The notes under the pieces are model-generated. The model had not been told where the DNA came from, ran no database searches, and saw only the letters and a list, made by a program, of their open reading frames with translations. 6,538 nucleotides of DNA from Nitrospinaceae bacterium (lineage in GTDB: Bacteria; Nitrospinota; Nitrospinia; Nitrospinales; VA-1), in assembly GCA_029261675.1 (NCBI GenBank), contig JAJDBA010000238.1:1-6538 (forward strand), in the 5' to 3' direction. A program made the position numbers and the translations under genes. Of the stretch, positions 1 to 6,538 are shown piece by piece (positions within the stretch are counted from its first letter, which is position 1; every line of letters starts with the position of its first letter).

Positions 1-223
1 CGGCTCCGTCTTGTCCATCGATTCCATTTGTTCCTGCGATACCCGGATCGCCCTGTGAGCCCGTTGCCCCAACAGTACCATCATTCCCTGCGGGTCCCTG
101 AGGTCCTACCGGGCCAGTCAGACCAATTGGTCCTTGTGGACCGGTAGCACCGGTCGCGCCATCGGTACCGTTCGTTCCTGCAATACCTTGAATCCCCTGT
201 ATTCCCTGCGGGCCTTGCGGACC
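1..223 (-). repeat. Collagen-like Gly-X-Y coding repeat
   Basis: This stretch encodes 24 complete Gly-X-Y triplets plus two residues (residues 329-402 of the secreted protein) without interruption, and continues past the left edge. Triplets include GPQ, GIQ, GAT, GLT, GPV, GPA, GND, GDP and GID. Gln and Thr are frequent at the Y position and there is no Cys, as expected for bacterial collagens that lack hydroxyproline. At DNA level the repeat is degenerate: similar glycine triplets use different codons. This suggests an old repeat kept by selection on the protein rather than a recent tandem expansion. Confidence 0.9.
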
Positions 224-1207
224 AGTCAGGTCAACCACAGTTACAAGGCGTGTGGCCTGCACCTGATTACCAGAAGAATCGTGAACATCATAGGTCACCG
301 TGAAAGGTCCGCCTACTACACTGGTGCTGAACCCAAGACCGGTAATAGTAATGTCGGATGTAATATCTCCTTGAATATTATCCGTTGCAGTTGCACCTGC
401 ATCGACATAGGTGGTTCCCACCGGATGATAAACCGTTGCACTGCCCACAAGCGAGAGGACAGGATCAATTTCATCTAATGGATAGGGAACCTCGGGTGGT
501 ATAAAGTTTGAAGTCCACCGAGCAACCCCTTTTGAGACACGAAACTCATCAATAAAACCATCCAATAGTCCATATGTTGAAGTTTGCCCCGGGCTGAAAG
601 TTCCAATGTACAAGCTACCTGACCGCGCTATATGCGGATCGCTGTCAGTAGCCTCGGCAATTTTTTGACCATTTTTGTAAATGCGAAAATTACTTCCATT
701 TCTAACCACTGCAATGTGATACCACTGTCCTGCAACAAACTCTCCAGGTACACTTGCTACATAAAACCCTGCTCCTCCTATGGAATTGTTTACAATCTGC
801 TGAAATGCTACCAATCCATTTTCGCTGGCAGTTAAAATTAGGGTATCGGTACCGACCGACCCTTGGCTCATAAGCCCAACCGGGTCAACGGTTCCGGTTA
901 AAGTATTAAAATAAACCCGCATATCAATGGTGAAATCGCCACTTCCGTAATCGAAATCTGAAGAGTTGGGTATCGTAAGAACATCTCCATTTCCATCGAA
1001 ACTCGCACTTTTACCACCAAACCTGCTTTGAGTAGCCGACTGTGTCGTGTTGCCATTAGCCGTTATCGTATGCGGGGAAGGAGTGGAAGAATCCACAAAC
1101 GAATTACCCGTGCCATCTGCATGAATCAGCAGTTTAGTGAAATCATCGGCATGAGCTGAAGATAAAAGCAGAAAACTAAAAATTATTAAAAACAGAAAAT
1201 TTCTCAT
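1..1207 (-). CDS. Secreted LamG / Ig-like / collagen-like repeat protein, 3' end cut by window edge
   Basis: I translated this by hand; it is open for 402 codons and runs off the left edge, so the C-terminus is unseen. Residues 1-20 form a signal peptide: short basic start, hydrophobic core, and a signal peptidase I site after Ala-His-Ala. Residues about 22-240 look like a LamG/concanavalin-like jelly-roll, with FTIDMRVYF (92-100), QWYHIAVVRNG (161-171) and GFIDEFRVSKGVARW (217-231), the usual closing motif of such domains. Residues about 248-326 resemble the Ig-like HYR/DUF5011 type (DAGATATDN, then YDVHDSSGN). From Gly329 every third residue is Gly up to the edge. By family, LamG domains often bind carbohydrate, and Gly-X-Y tracts form trimeric stalks. 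I infer a surface or extracellular adhesin-like filament protein; a phage tail-fibre-like origin is possible. The start at 1207 has GGAG 12 bases upstream. An in-frame ATG at 1225 would add six residues but has no visible ribosome binding site. Confidence 0.88.
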   Translation of the reverse strand, partial: MRNFLFLIIFSFLLLSSAHADDFTKLLIHADGTGNSFVDSSTPSPHTITANGNTTQSATQSRFGGKSASFDGNGDVLTIPNSSDFDYGSGDFTIDMRVYFNTLTGTVDPVGLMSQGSVGTDTLILTASENGLVAFQQIVNNSIGGAGFYVASVPGEFVAGQWYHIAVVRNGSNFRIYKNGQKIAEATDSDPHIARSGSLYIGTFSPGQTSTYGLLDGFIDEFRVSKGVARWTSNFIPPEVPYPLDEIDPVLSLVGSATVYHPVGTTYVDAGATATDNIQGDITSDITITGLGFSTSVVGGPFTVTYDVHDSSGNQVQATRLVTVVDLTGPQGPQGIQGIQGIAGTNGTDGATGATGPQGPIGLTGPVGPQGPAGNDGTVGATGSQGDPGIAGTNGIDGQDGA

Positions 1208-1219
1208 TAATGTGGATAA

Positions 1220-1223
1220 CTCC
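1220..1223 (-). promoter_or_regulatory. Likely ribosome binding site of the collagen-like gene
   Basis: On the minus strand GGAG lies 12 bases before the ATG at 1207. The spacing is long but workable. It falls inside the coding sequence that would result from the upstream in-frame ATG at 1225, so it favours 1207 as the start. The clean signal peptide beginning at 1207 supports the same choice. Confidence 0.45.
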
Positions 1224-1271
1224 ATGTAAGTTTATTTCGCTCTAGCGATTTTCAAGTGGTACTCGGAAATG

Positions 1272-1277
1272 CTTATA
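1272..1277 (-). promoter_or_regulatory. Weak -10 candidate for the collagen-like gene
   Basis: The minus strand reads TATAAG, one mismatch from the sigma-70 -10 consensus. It would start transcription near 1265 and give a leader of roughly 58 bases before the ATG at 1207. The -35 position at 17-bp spacing is only a run of T, so this is a weak call. It is the best candidate I see in the gap between the AsmA-like and collagen-like genes. Confidence 0.2.
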
Positions 1278-1290
1278 CAACGACTTCTGT

Positions 1291-1315
1291 TGACAAAAAA
1301 GCGGAATTTTTGTCA
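1291..1315. repeat. Perfect 9-bp inverted repeat in the intergenic gap
   Basis: TGACAAAAA (1291-1299) is exactly complementary to TTTTTGTCA (1307-1315), with a 7-base spacer. It lies about 90 bases beyond the stop codon of the AsmA-like gene and about 85 bases before the start of the collagen-like gene. The stem is AT-rich. No T-tract follows it on the minus strand, so it is not a standard intrinsic terminator for the AsmA-like gene. It could be an operator for the downstream gene or a weak transcript-end hairpin. Confidence 0.4.
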
Positions 1316-1405
1316 GTCTATTTTTGGTTAGAATTTGGGGCGAAAATTCAAGAGGTTTTGGAAGGAAAAAACTGGCGGGAAGTCGAAGGTGATTTTTTTT
1401 GCAAA

Positions 1406-4400
1406 TTAATATTTCATAACCAAAGCCTCGTTTTCAAATGCAATTCCTTTAGCCGCTATAATTTTAAGTATTTGCAATATTTCTTGAAGGGGTTTTAGTT
1501 GCTGGTTAATCGTTGCGAATTGTTTTAGACCTGCAACAGGAATTCTTTTAAGTTCCGGTGCTTTGATAATTCCTAGCAGGTCGCTTTTCAACCAAACTTC
1601 CACATTCAAATTTCCATGATCGAGAGAGATCAGCACGCGATGCGGTGTAGCGAGCTTGAGCTTTGCTCGTGTATCTACAATGGCGGGTTTGCTTTCTTCG
1701 GGGTCAATGAACAGTAATAGGCGATCTAAAGTCTTTGTTCCGATCCTTGTTATAGCGATTTTAAGTCGCAATTTATCCAGAGAAACTTCTGCTACGGTTT
1801 CTACAGCTATTTCCATATTGCCATCTATTTGGGAATCGATATTTTCTTCTTTACGGGTTGGCAATAGCCGTGATGAATCTATTTTAGCGAACTCGGTAGA
1901 AAACTTCACAGCGGGACCTTTTTCAGTTTGTGTAAAAGACAAATGCCCTCCGACGGTCCCACCCAAAACATCGAAAATAAATTTCTCGGCGGCGAGTCGA
2001 TTGTCCTTGAACACCATGTCCATGCCGATATTCGAAATTTTTTGTCCCGCTACTTCCAGAGAGTCTGCTTGAATATTATTTTTATAACGGGAAAACCCTC
2101 TCAATTGCTTGAAGAATCTTTTTTGTGAAGGAGAAATGGAATTGTTGGAAAGCATGTTGGGATCGAGAGAAAGGGATTTGCTGAACGGAAAGTTTCCGGT
2201 TAAATTTTTCAGCTTTACACCTGCTGGAACTTCAGCGGCGAATTGGTTGAATCCTATTTGGCCGTCCAAATTTATACTTTCTCCGGCAGACTGATGAATT
2301 TCAAATCGTGACGAAAGTGCCCCCGTTGCTTTGATATCTCCAAACAATTCATCTTTCGTCGCCTCTGCGATGTTCAGGTTGTTTTCATTTTTCAGGACGA
2401 CATTAAGGTTTTTCAAAAGTCTTGCAGGATCAAAAGGACCTTTTAGAAAAAATTTGAGCCCATCGACTTTCCCTTCGAGAGTATGACGAACCCCTCTATT
2501 TTTCAGATCCAACTGATGCTTGGCCAGAATAAGGGTTTTTAGGTTTTTCAGGCGGTAGTTAAATTTGAATTCGGGATGCAGAGGCAGCTTTTCAAAAAAA
2601 TCCCTTTCATGAATTTTCGCGGCCATGTTTCCAGAAAGTTCTACCGAACCGTTTTTGATGTTCATGCGAGTGTCAACATTCAACCCATTCGCCCGGACAC
2701 CCTTTTCAGAGTGATTCGCTTTTCCGTTTTGTAATTGAAATCGCGTTGTAACTTCCAGCGGCGGCAGGTTATCCGGGTCGAGGAATATTCTTGTCCAACG
2801 TTCCGCAGGTTTTAAATTGTCTTTAGAAGCGGGGAGTTTGCCTCGGGCTTTTATTGATAGCCCCATAGTGCCGCCCAACTCTGTCAGTCCTAGTCCTTCT
2901 TTCAGGTCGGTGGGTATTTTGCCCCAAATGGATGTAAGTTTGAGGTTGTCGATCGTGTTCTCCAATTCAAACGACTCGCCCCAGTTTTTTGCACTGCCCT
3001 TCAGTTGCAATTCAATCAGGTCAGTTGCTTTGAAATGAAACTTATCTAGATCAAAGTTTCCATCTTGCAGATTTTTTCGGGTGAGGGACTCGAGAGTGAT
3101 TTCATCCAGACTGATATCAAGCTGATTTATGTCGGTTATTTTCGTTTTTTGCGACAGGCGAATGCGTGATAAGGATTTATCGTGCATTTGCAGTGAAAAC
3201 AGTGAGTTGACCTTGCTTACCTGTAGTTTTTTGATGGCCTTTATATTTTTAAATGAAACTTTTCCATCTAACTGGCCATTTCGAAAATCGTCTGACCGTA
3301 AATCTCCTTTTAGATGGGTATCTAAATCGAAATCAGCAAAAGAAAGTGCAGGCTGTGTGGACTGCAAGTTGCCAAATTTAATTTGCGAGTCCAGTTTTAC
3401 GGGCAACGTTCCGAAATCGGTTTTCAAATTATAAAAAGTATCTAAAGTTAGATGCGACGAAGTCGAAAAATCGTTGAGATTCCAATTGCTCAATGCGGAG
3501 ATTTTTTTTAAGTGGGTCTTGATATCGAGTGTGGGTATCTTCGCTCCTAATTTCGCCTCGTAAATCAGCGGGAATTGTACGGTGGTGCTCAAGTCGTCAA
3601 CTTGTATGTCGGGTTCATCTAGTTTGGCGGAAAAATCTGTCAGGCTGACTTGGGTATCGCCAGTTATGTTTGTAGGCTGGAAATTCGTGTCGAGTTTTCC
3701 TGAAAAGGACAGGGCAACCTGTGTCTGACCGGATGCTTCCATTCCGGGAATTTTTTCTAAAATTTCTTTGGGAAGAATTTTTAAGGCCTCTGCGATATTG
3801 AGGGTCAGATTTTTTTGTAGTTGAAAAGATTTTTTTTGTTTCACTTTTCCTGAAACTCTTCCCTGGATCATATTGCCGGAACGGTACGACATTTTTTGTA
3901 GCTCGATGTCTCCTCTTTTCCAGTCACCTTTCAAAGAGCCTTCTGTATGAAAGGGTAGATGGATTTGTTTTGAGGCAGGGTGGTCATAATGTGCGGACCC
4001 TATATCGGTGTTAAAGCCGATTTTTATCTGAGAAAGATTGGAGCCGCTTGCTGTGAGTTTTAACGTCTGTTTCCAGTTTTGGATTTTTGCTTCCCGCGCC
4101 TGAGCTTTCGCCAGTTGCATTTTTAAGTCTGCTGACACTTTTTCAGGCTTGCCATTTCTTAAAACGACCTCATTGACTTGTAATGAGGAATTCATTTTTT
4201 CAATATGAATGTCTGTTGACTTGAGAGTCAGATTTTCTGTCATGAGCAGGCCGCCCTTTAAACTCACCGTATCGGGTTTGAAGTCGGGAAGCTGGGCCAT
4301 GATGTTCAGGTTTTCTGCTTTTAATGTCCCGTGCCCGGAAAGAGGCGGAATCCATTTAGCGCTCCATCTCAGAATGTCGGCAAGTTGGAAAGAAGCTTTT

Positions 4401-5410
4401 TTGATGTTTAGTTCTACTTCGGGATGGGCTGAGAAGTTTTTTACTTTTGTAGAAAACCGGATTTCATTTTTATCGTCCAAGGTTAAAGAAAACGTAGACA
4501 GGTTTATTAGCTCTGGTTGCAATTGAACTTTGGCAGACAGACTTCCTTTTAGATTGGGGGAGGGTAGAACGTCGCCGAGTTGAATTTGATTTTGTTGCAA
4601 GCCAAAGTTCCCGGAAATGTTTATGTTTTTTAAATCTTTCGCAGAGAATTTTAAATCGCTACTGGCGTGAGATTGAAAATGTAGCTTTTCGTTTTGCTGT
4701 TTGAAAATGATGTTGGCAGTTGGGCCCGCTTCCATGAGAACCCGCAAGTTCAGATCAATCGCATCCAGATTTGCCTTGCCTTTGGCTTCCAGACTGAGCC
4801 CTTTGAGAGAGGCAAAAAGATTGCCATCCATATTGAGCTTTGCGGAAGCATTGCGGATATTCAGTTCTTGCAGGTCGATTCCGGCAAGGGGTATCGGTAG
4901 ACCGCCGCCAGAATCAGGTGATGTCGTTGGGGGTGGAGCATTTTTTTCGGCGGCTAAATTTAATAGCGGCTGAAAATTCCACATACCTTTTTTTGAAATG
5001 GCATTCAGTTCGGGTTGGTCAACAAGAATCTGGTTGATTACAATTTGCCCCTGCAACAGCTGAGAAAGGTCGTAGTCCAGAACCAGAGCTTGCACACTTG
5101 CAATAGGTTGTGCTGCAGGCCCTAATACTACTCCATCAATGCGTACCCCGCTCAGCAGACTGAACTTTATTTTTTTGATGGATAGAGGAAGGTTGAGCTG
5201 TTTGGTGCCTTCTTTTTCTGCCAGTACTCGCACTTCTTCGGCGGGGAAAAAATATTCCAGAACCACCCCGGCACCGACGATCAAAAAACAGATAAAAAAG
5301 AGAAAATAAACTATTCCTCGGAATAATGCCGACGAACGTTTTTTTGTCTTTTCAGGGGGGACTTCTTTGTTTGCATCAATGTCGGCTTGATCTTTATTAT
5401 TTTTTTTCAT
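1406..5410 (-). CDS. Large AsmA-like envelope protein, 1334 aa
   Basis: Residues 1-28 are charged and rich in Lys (cytoplasmic side), followed by one transmembrane helix at about 29-54. This gives a protein anchored in the inner membrane with a huge periplasmic part. Residues about 57-150 carry the AsmA N-terminal pattern: LNLPLSIKKIKF (72-83), GVRIDGVVLG (88-97), then LLQGQIVINQILVDQPEL and GMWNF (142-146). A Pro/Ser/Gly-rich linker spans about 158-170. The remainder is alternating beta-strand sequence, with a C-terminal AsmA-like segment around residue 1150 (VLGGTVGGHLSF). Known relatives (AsmA, TamB, YhdP) form beta-groove bridges that move phospholipid between membranes or aid outer-membrane assembly. 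The length matches TamB/YhdP (over 1200 residues) rather than AsmA itself (about 600). I infer a lipid-bridge role; the exact subfamily is unclear. The start lies 5 bases after the peptidase stop codon with no good Shine-Dalgarno, so translational coupling is likely. Confidence 0.88.
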   Translation of the reverse strand: MKKNNKDQADIDANKEVPPEKTKKRSSALFRGIVYFLFFICFLIVGAGVVLEYFFPAEEVRVLAEKEGTKQLNLPLSIKKIKFSLLSGVRIDGVVLGPAAQPIASVQALVLDYDLSQLLQGQIVINQILVDQPELNAISKKGMWNFQPLLNLAAEKNAPPPTTSPDSGGGLPIPLAGIDLQELNIRNASAKLNMDGNLFASLKGLSLEAKGKANLDAIDLNLRVLMEAGPTANIIFKQQNEKLHFQSHASSDLKFSAKDLKNINISGNFGLQQNQIQLGDVLPSPNLKGSLSAKVQLQPELINLSTFSLTLDDKNEIRFSTKVKNFSAHPEVELNIKKASFQLADILRWSAKWIPPLSGHGTLKAENLNIMAQLPDFKPDTVSLKGGLLMTENLTLKSTDIHIEKMNSSLQVNEVVLRNGKPEKVSADLKMQLAKAQAREAKIQNWKQTLKLTASGSNLSQIKIGFNTDIGSAHYDHPASKQIHLPFHTEGSLKGDWKRGDIELQKMSYRSGNMIQGRVSGKVKQKKSFQLQKNLTLNIAEALKILPKEILEKIPGMEASGQTQVALSFSGKLDTNFQPTNITGDTQVSLTDFSAKLDEPDIQVDDLSTTVQFPLIYEAKLGAKIPTLDIKTHLKKISALSNWNLNDFSTSSHLTLDTFYNLKTDFGTLPVKLDSQIKFGNLQSTQPALSFADFDLDTHLKGDLRSDDFRNGQLDGKVSFKNIKAIKKLQVSKVNSLFSLQMHDKSLSRIRLSQKTKITDINQLDISLDEITLESLTRKNLQDGNFDLDKFHFKATDLIELQLKGSAKNWGESFELENTIDNLKLTSIWGKIPTDLKEGLGLTELGGTMGLSIKARGKLPASKDNLKPAERWTRIFLDPDNLPPLEVTTRFQLQNGKANHSEKGVRANGLNVDTRMNIKNGSVELSGNMAAKIHERDFFEKLPLHPEFKFNYRLKNLKTLILAKHQLDLKNRGVRHTLEGKVDGLKFFLKGPFDPARLLKNLNVVLKNENNLNIAEATKDELFGDIKATGALSSRFEIHQSAGESINLDGQIGFNQFAAEVPAGVKLKNLTGNFPFSKSLSLDPNMLSNNSISPSQKRFFKQLRGFSRYKNNIQADSLEVAGQKISNIGMDMVFKDNRLAAEKFIFDVLGGTVGGHLSFTQTEKGPAVKFSTEFAKIDSSRLLPTRKEENIDSQIDGNMEIAVETVAEVSLDKLRLKIAITRIGTKTLDRLLLFIDPEESKPAIVDTRAKLKLATPHRVLISLDHGNLNVEVWLKSDLLGIIKAPELKRIPVAGLKQFATINQQLKPLQEILQILKIIAAKGIAFENEALVMKY

Positions 5411-5415
5411 GCCGC

Positions 5416-6282
5416 TTATTTTTTGTGGAGCAAAGTTTTTAAAGTTTCAGCGACCGCCTCTGCATTTTCCCGAATGAATTCCATATCCAATGTTTTAAGG
5501 GTGTCAGAAGGTTGGTGATAGTGTGGATTACGAAAAAATGCTGTGTCGGTGACCATCACTGCTGGAATGCCTGCATCCCAAAACGGAGCATGATCGCTCA
5601 ACCGCACCTCGCTGAATTTTTCCCCTGTTCCCGGCACGACAAGGGTTTCTACTTTAAGGGAAGGGACATGCTGTTTCATCCCTTCCGCGAGACTTTGTGT
5701 TAACTGCGCTGAGGGTTCGTTGCCGACCACTGCGATAAAATCACCGGTGTCGGGATATTTTTCAGTATCCACATAAGGTGGATAGGTCTGCGATTGGGGT
5801 GCGCTATTTTTATAGCCCAACATCTCTAGCGAAATCATGCCGCTGAATGTTTCGTTTCTTGTAACTGCATTTTCAATGAAATGACGAGACCCTATAAAAC
5901 CATATTCCTCTAATGTGAAAGCGGTAAAAATAAGGGGAGTATGGAAAGTGTGGTTTTCAAGGCAGCGTGCAATTTCCAGAAGGGCGGCTACGGCACTGGC
6001 ATTGTCATCGGCTCCTGGTGTTTCTGGTTTGGTGTCGTAATGTGCGGCGAGCACAAAAGGTTTTTGCGATGATGTAGTGTCTGCCAGTTTCCCGATGATA
6101 TTAAAGGATCGGCTATTTTCAAAATCAACTGCTTCCTGATTTACCGAAAGGTTAAAACTCTCGAATTGTTTTGCAATATAAAGGCGGGTTTTTTCAAGAT
6201 GATCGGGTTCCGTGAAAGGATTTCTTTCACCGACCAAAAACTGCAGATGCTCTTCAATGTTTTTTAGTTGTGGTTTGGGCAT
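5416..6282 (-). CDS. M28-family zinc metallopeptidase (aminopeptidase-like), 288 aa
   Basis: This is a complete catalytic domain of the M28 family, which removes N-terminal residues from peptides using two zinc ions. The metal-binding set is visible in order: His81 and Asp83 in AHYDT, bridging Asp92 in GADDNASA, catalytic Glu125 and ligand Glu126 in TLEEYG, an acidic ligand Glu153 in SLEMLG, and His256 in HYHQPSDT. The LSDHAPFWDAGIPAV segment (228-242) is also typical of the family. No residue is missing, so it should be active. The length fits a minimal M28 domain with no PA or other accessory domain. There is no signal peptide or membrane segment, so a cytoplasmic location is expected, unlike many secreted M28 enzymes. 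The substrate cannot be told; some M28 relatives are glutaminyl cyclases or carboxypeptidases. It is the first gene of a two-gene operon with the AsmA-like gene. No clear Shine-Dalgarno precedes the ATG. Confidence 0.9.
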   Translation of the reverse strand: MPKPQLKNIEEHLQFLVGERNPFTEPDHLEKTRLYIAKQFESFNLSVNQEAVDFENSRSFNIIGKLADTTSSQKPFVLAAHYDTKPETPGADDNASAVAALLEIARCLENHTFHTPLIFTAFTLEEYGFIGSRHFIENAVTRNETFSGMISLEMLGYKNSAPQSQTYPPYVDTEKYPDTGDFIAVVGNEPSAQLTQSLAEGMKQHVPSLKVETLVVPGTGEKFSEVRLSDHAPFWDAGIPAVMVTDTAFFRNPHYHQPSDTLKTLDMEFIRENAEAVAETLKTLLHKK

Positions 6283-6320
6283 GTTTTAAAAGGATTTTTT
6301 GCAGGATTCGATTAAGCTGG

Positions 6321-6329
6321 ATTATAGCA
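6321..6329 (-). promoter_or_regulatory. Extended -10 promoter for the peptidase/AsmA operon
   Basis: The minus strand reads TGCTATAAT: a perfect sigma-70 TATAAT hexamer (6321-6326) with the upstream TG of an extended -10 element. The -35 region is poor (best match CCTACA, with an 18-bp spacer), which extended -10 promoters tolerate. The predicted start point near 6314 gives a leader of about 32 bases to the ATG at 6282. This is the best promoter in the window and fits expression of the peptidase and AsmA-like genes as a unit. Confidence 0.6.
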
Positions 6330-6418
6330 ATAAATTTTTCTTAATGTAGGTTGTGACCCGTGAAACAGGGGATGCATTTGCCACCGTTTTTACGGCCCGT
6401 GTGAGCCGGAGAAAAGGG

Positions 6419-6447
6419 TTTACAATTCAGATTGAAAATCATAATAT
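6419..6447 (+). promoter_or_regulatory. Candidate promoter for the right-edge gene
   Basis: TTTACA (6419-6424) matches the -35 consensus at five of six bases. It is followed by TAATAT (6442-6447, four of six, 17-bp spacer) or CATAAT (6440-6445, five of six, but a 15-bp spacer). Either choice puts transcription start at about 6452-6454, essentially at the start codon of the right-edge gene. This would make a leaderless or near-leaderless message. Confidence 0.35.
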
Positions 6448-6453
6448 GCCCCC

Positions 6454-6538
6454 ATGTTTAAGGTAGAGTGTTACACATCTTCCAAGCTGAATGAAAGACC
6501 GGTGGCGTTTGTCCTCAGTAACAGCCGTTACAAGGTAG
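6454..6538 (+). CDS. Small conserved hypothetical protein (DUF6504-like?), 5' fragment
   Basis: An open frame of 28 codons begins at ATG 6454 and is cut by the right edge. The start reads MFKVECYTSS, followed by LNERPVAFVL and then SRYKV. From memory this matches the opening of a family of short hypothetical proteins with a VECYSG...ERPVRF pattern followed by a Trp-containing segment, sometimes annotated DUF6504. No molecular function is known to me for them. An in-frame TAA at 6442-6444 rules out a longer start with ATG. No Shine-Dalgarno lies upstream: the bases just before the ATG are all C. An overlapping out-of-frame ATG at 6446 stops after six codons. The gene is divergent from the peptidase operon. 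The family link is moderate because only 28 residues are visible. Confidence 0.6.
   Translation, partial: MFKVECYTSSKLNERPVAFVLSNSRYKV

Noticed and set aside
1..223. CRISPR array or simple DNA tandem repeat at the left edge
   Set aside because: The apparent periodicity is nine-base-like only because it encodes Gly-X-Y triplets. There are no identical direct repeats with spacers.
134..835. Plus-strand open frames at 134-478 and 632-835
   Set aside because: Both lie antisense inside the well-supported secreted LamG/collagen-like gene. Their translations have no domain pattern, and the first is largely the complement of the domain and repeat coding.
1290..1318. Plus-strand promoter starting with TTGACA at 1290
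   Set aside because: The -35 hexamer is perfect, but no -10-like sequence lies 16-18 bases downstream, and no convincing plus-strand gene follows.
1291..1320. Intrinsic terminator of the AsmA-like gene at the inverted repeat
   Set aside because: On the minus strand the stem is AT-rich and is followed by ACAGAAG, not a T-run. I kept it as an inverted repeat only.
1656..5037. Several plus-strand open frames of 60-140 codons antisense to the AsmA-like gene
   Set aside because: The minus-strand frame of 1334 codons is uninterrupted and has clear AsmA features. The opposite frames are shadows without ribosome binding sites or recognisable motifs.
5512..5703. Plus-strand open frame antisense to the peptidase
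   Set aside because: It overlaps the M28 catalytic region, whose motifs are fully conserved on the minus strand. The antisense product is Cys/His-rich only because it is the complement of that coding.
6350..6420. Cobalamin or other known riboswitch in the divergent region
   Set aside because: The GTGAAACAGGGG stretch looked suggestive, but I could not find a B12 box or the long-range pairing of any known riboswitch class.

Overview
The window looks like chromosomal DNA from a Gram-negative bacterium of low to moderate GC content. The evidence is a very long AsmA-like envelope protein of the type that works between inner and outer membrane, and a secreted LamG/collagen-like protein of a kind common in environmental and marine bacteria. 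I cannot name the species. A Deltaproteobacteria- or Nitrospinota-like lineage is an impression from protein style only.

Layout, left to right. Positions 1-1207 (minus strand) hold the 5' part of a secreted protein: signal peptide, LamG/concanavalin-like domain, Ig-like (HYR/DUF5011-like) domain, then an unbroken Gly-X-Y collagen-like repeat running off the left edge. Positions 1208-1405 are a non-coding gap with a perfect 9-bp inverted repeat and only a weak promoter candidate. Positions 1406-5410 (minus) encode a 1334-residue AsmA-like protein with one N-terminal membrane anchor. Positions 5416-6282 (minus) encode an M28-family zinc metallopeptidase with all metal ligands in place and no signal peptide. 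Positions 6283-6453 are a divergent intergenic region with a clear extended -10 promoter for the minus-strand genes and a weaker promoter facing right. Positions 6454-6538 (plus) are the first 28 codons of a small protein that resembles a short conserved hypothetical family, cut by the right edge.

The peptidase and AsmA-like genes are five bases apart, in the order peptidase then AsmA, and are almost certainly one transcription unit with translational coupling. The collagen-like gene follows on the same strand after about 200 bp and probably has its own expression signal. The AsmA-like and collagen-like products both concern the cell envelope or surface, but nothing shows that they act together. 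Apart from the domain architecture of the collagen-like protein, the size of the AsmA-like protein and the possible leaderless gene on the right, this is a fairly ordinary chromosomal region. I see no mobile element, CRISPR array, tRNA or rRNA.
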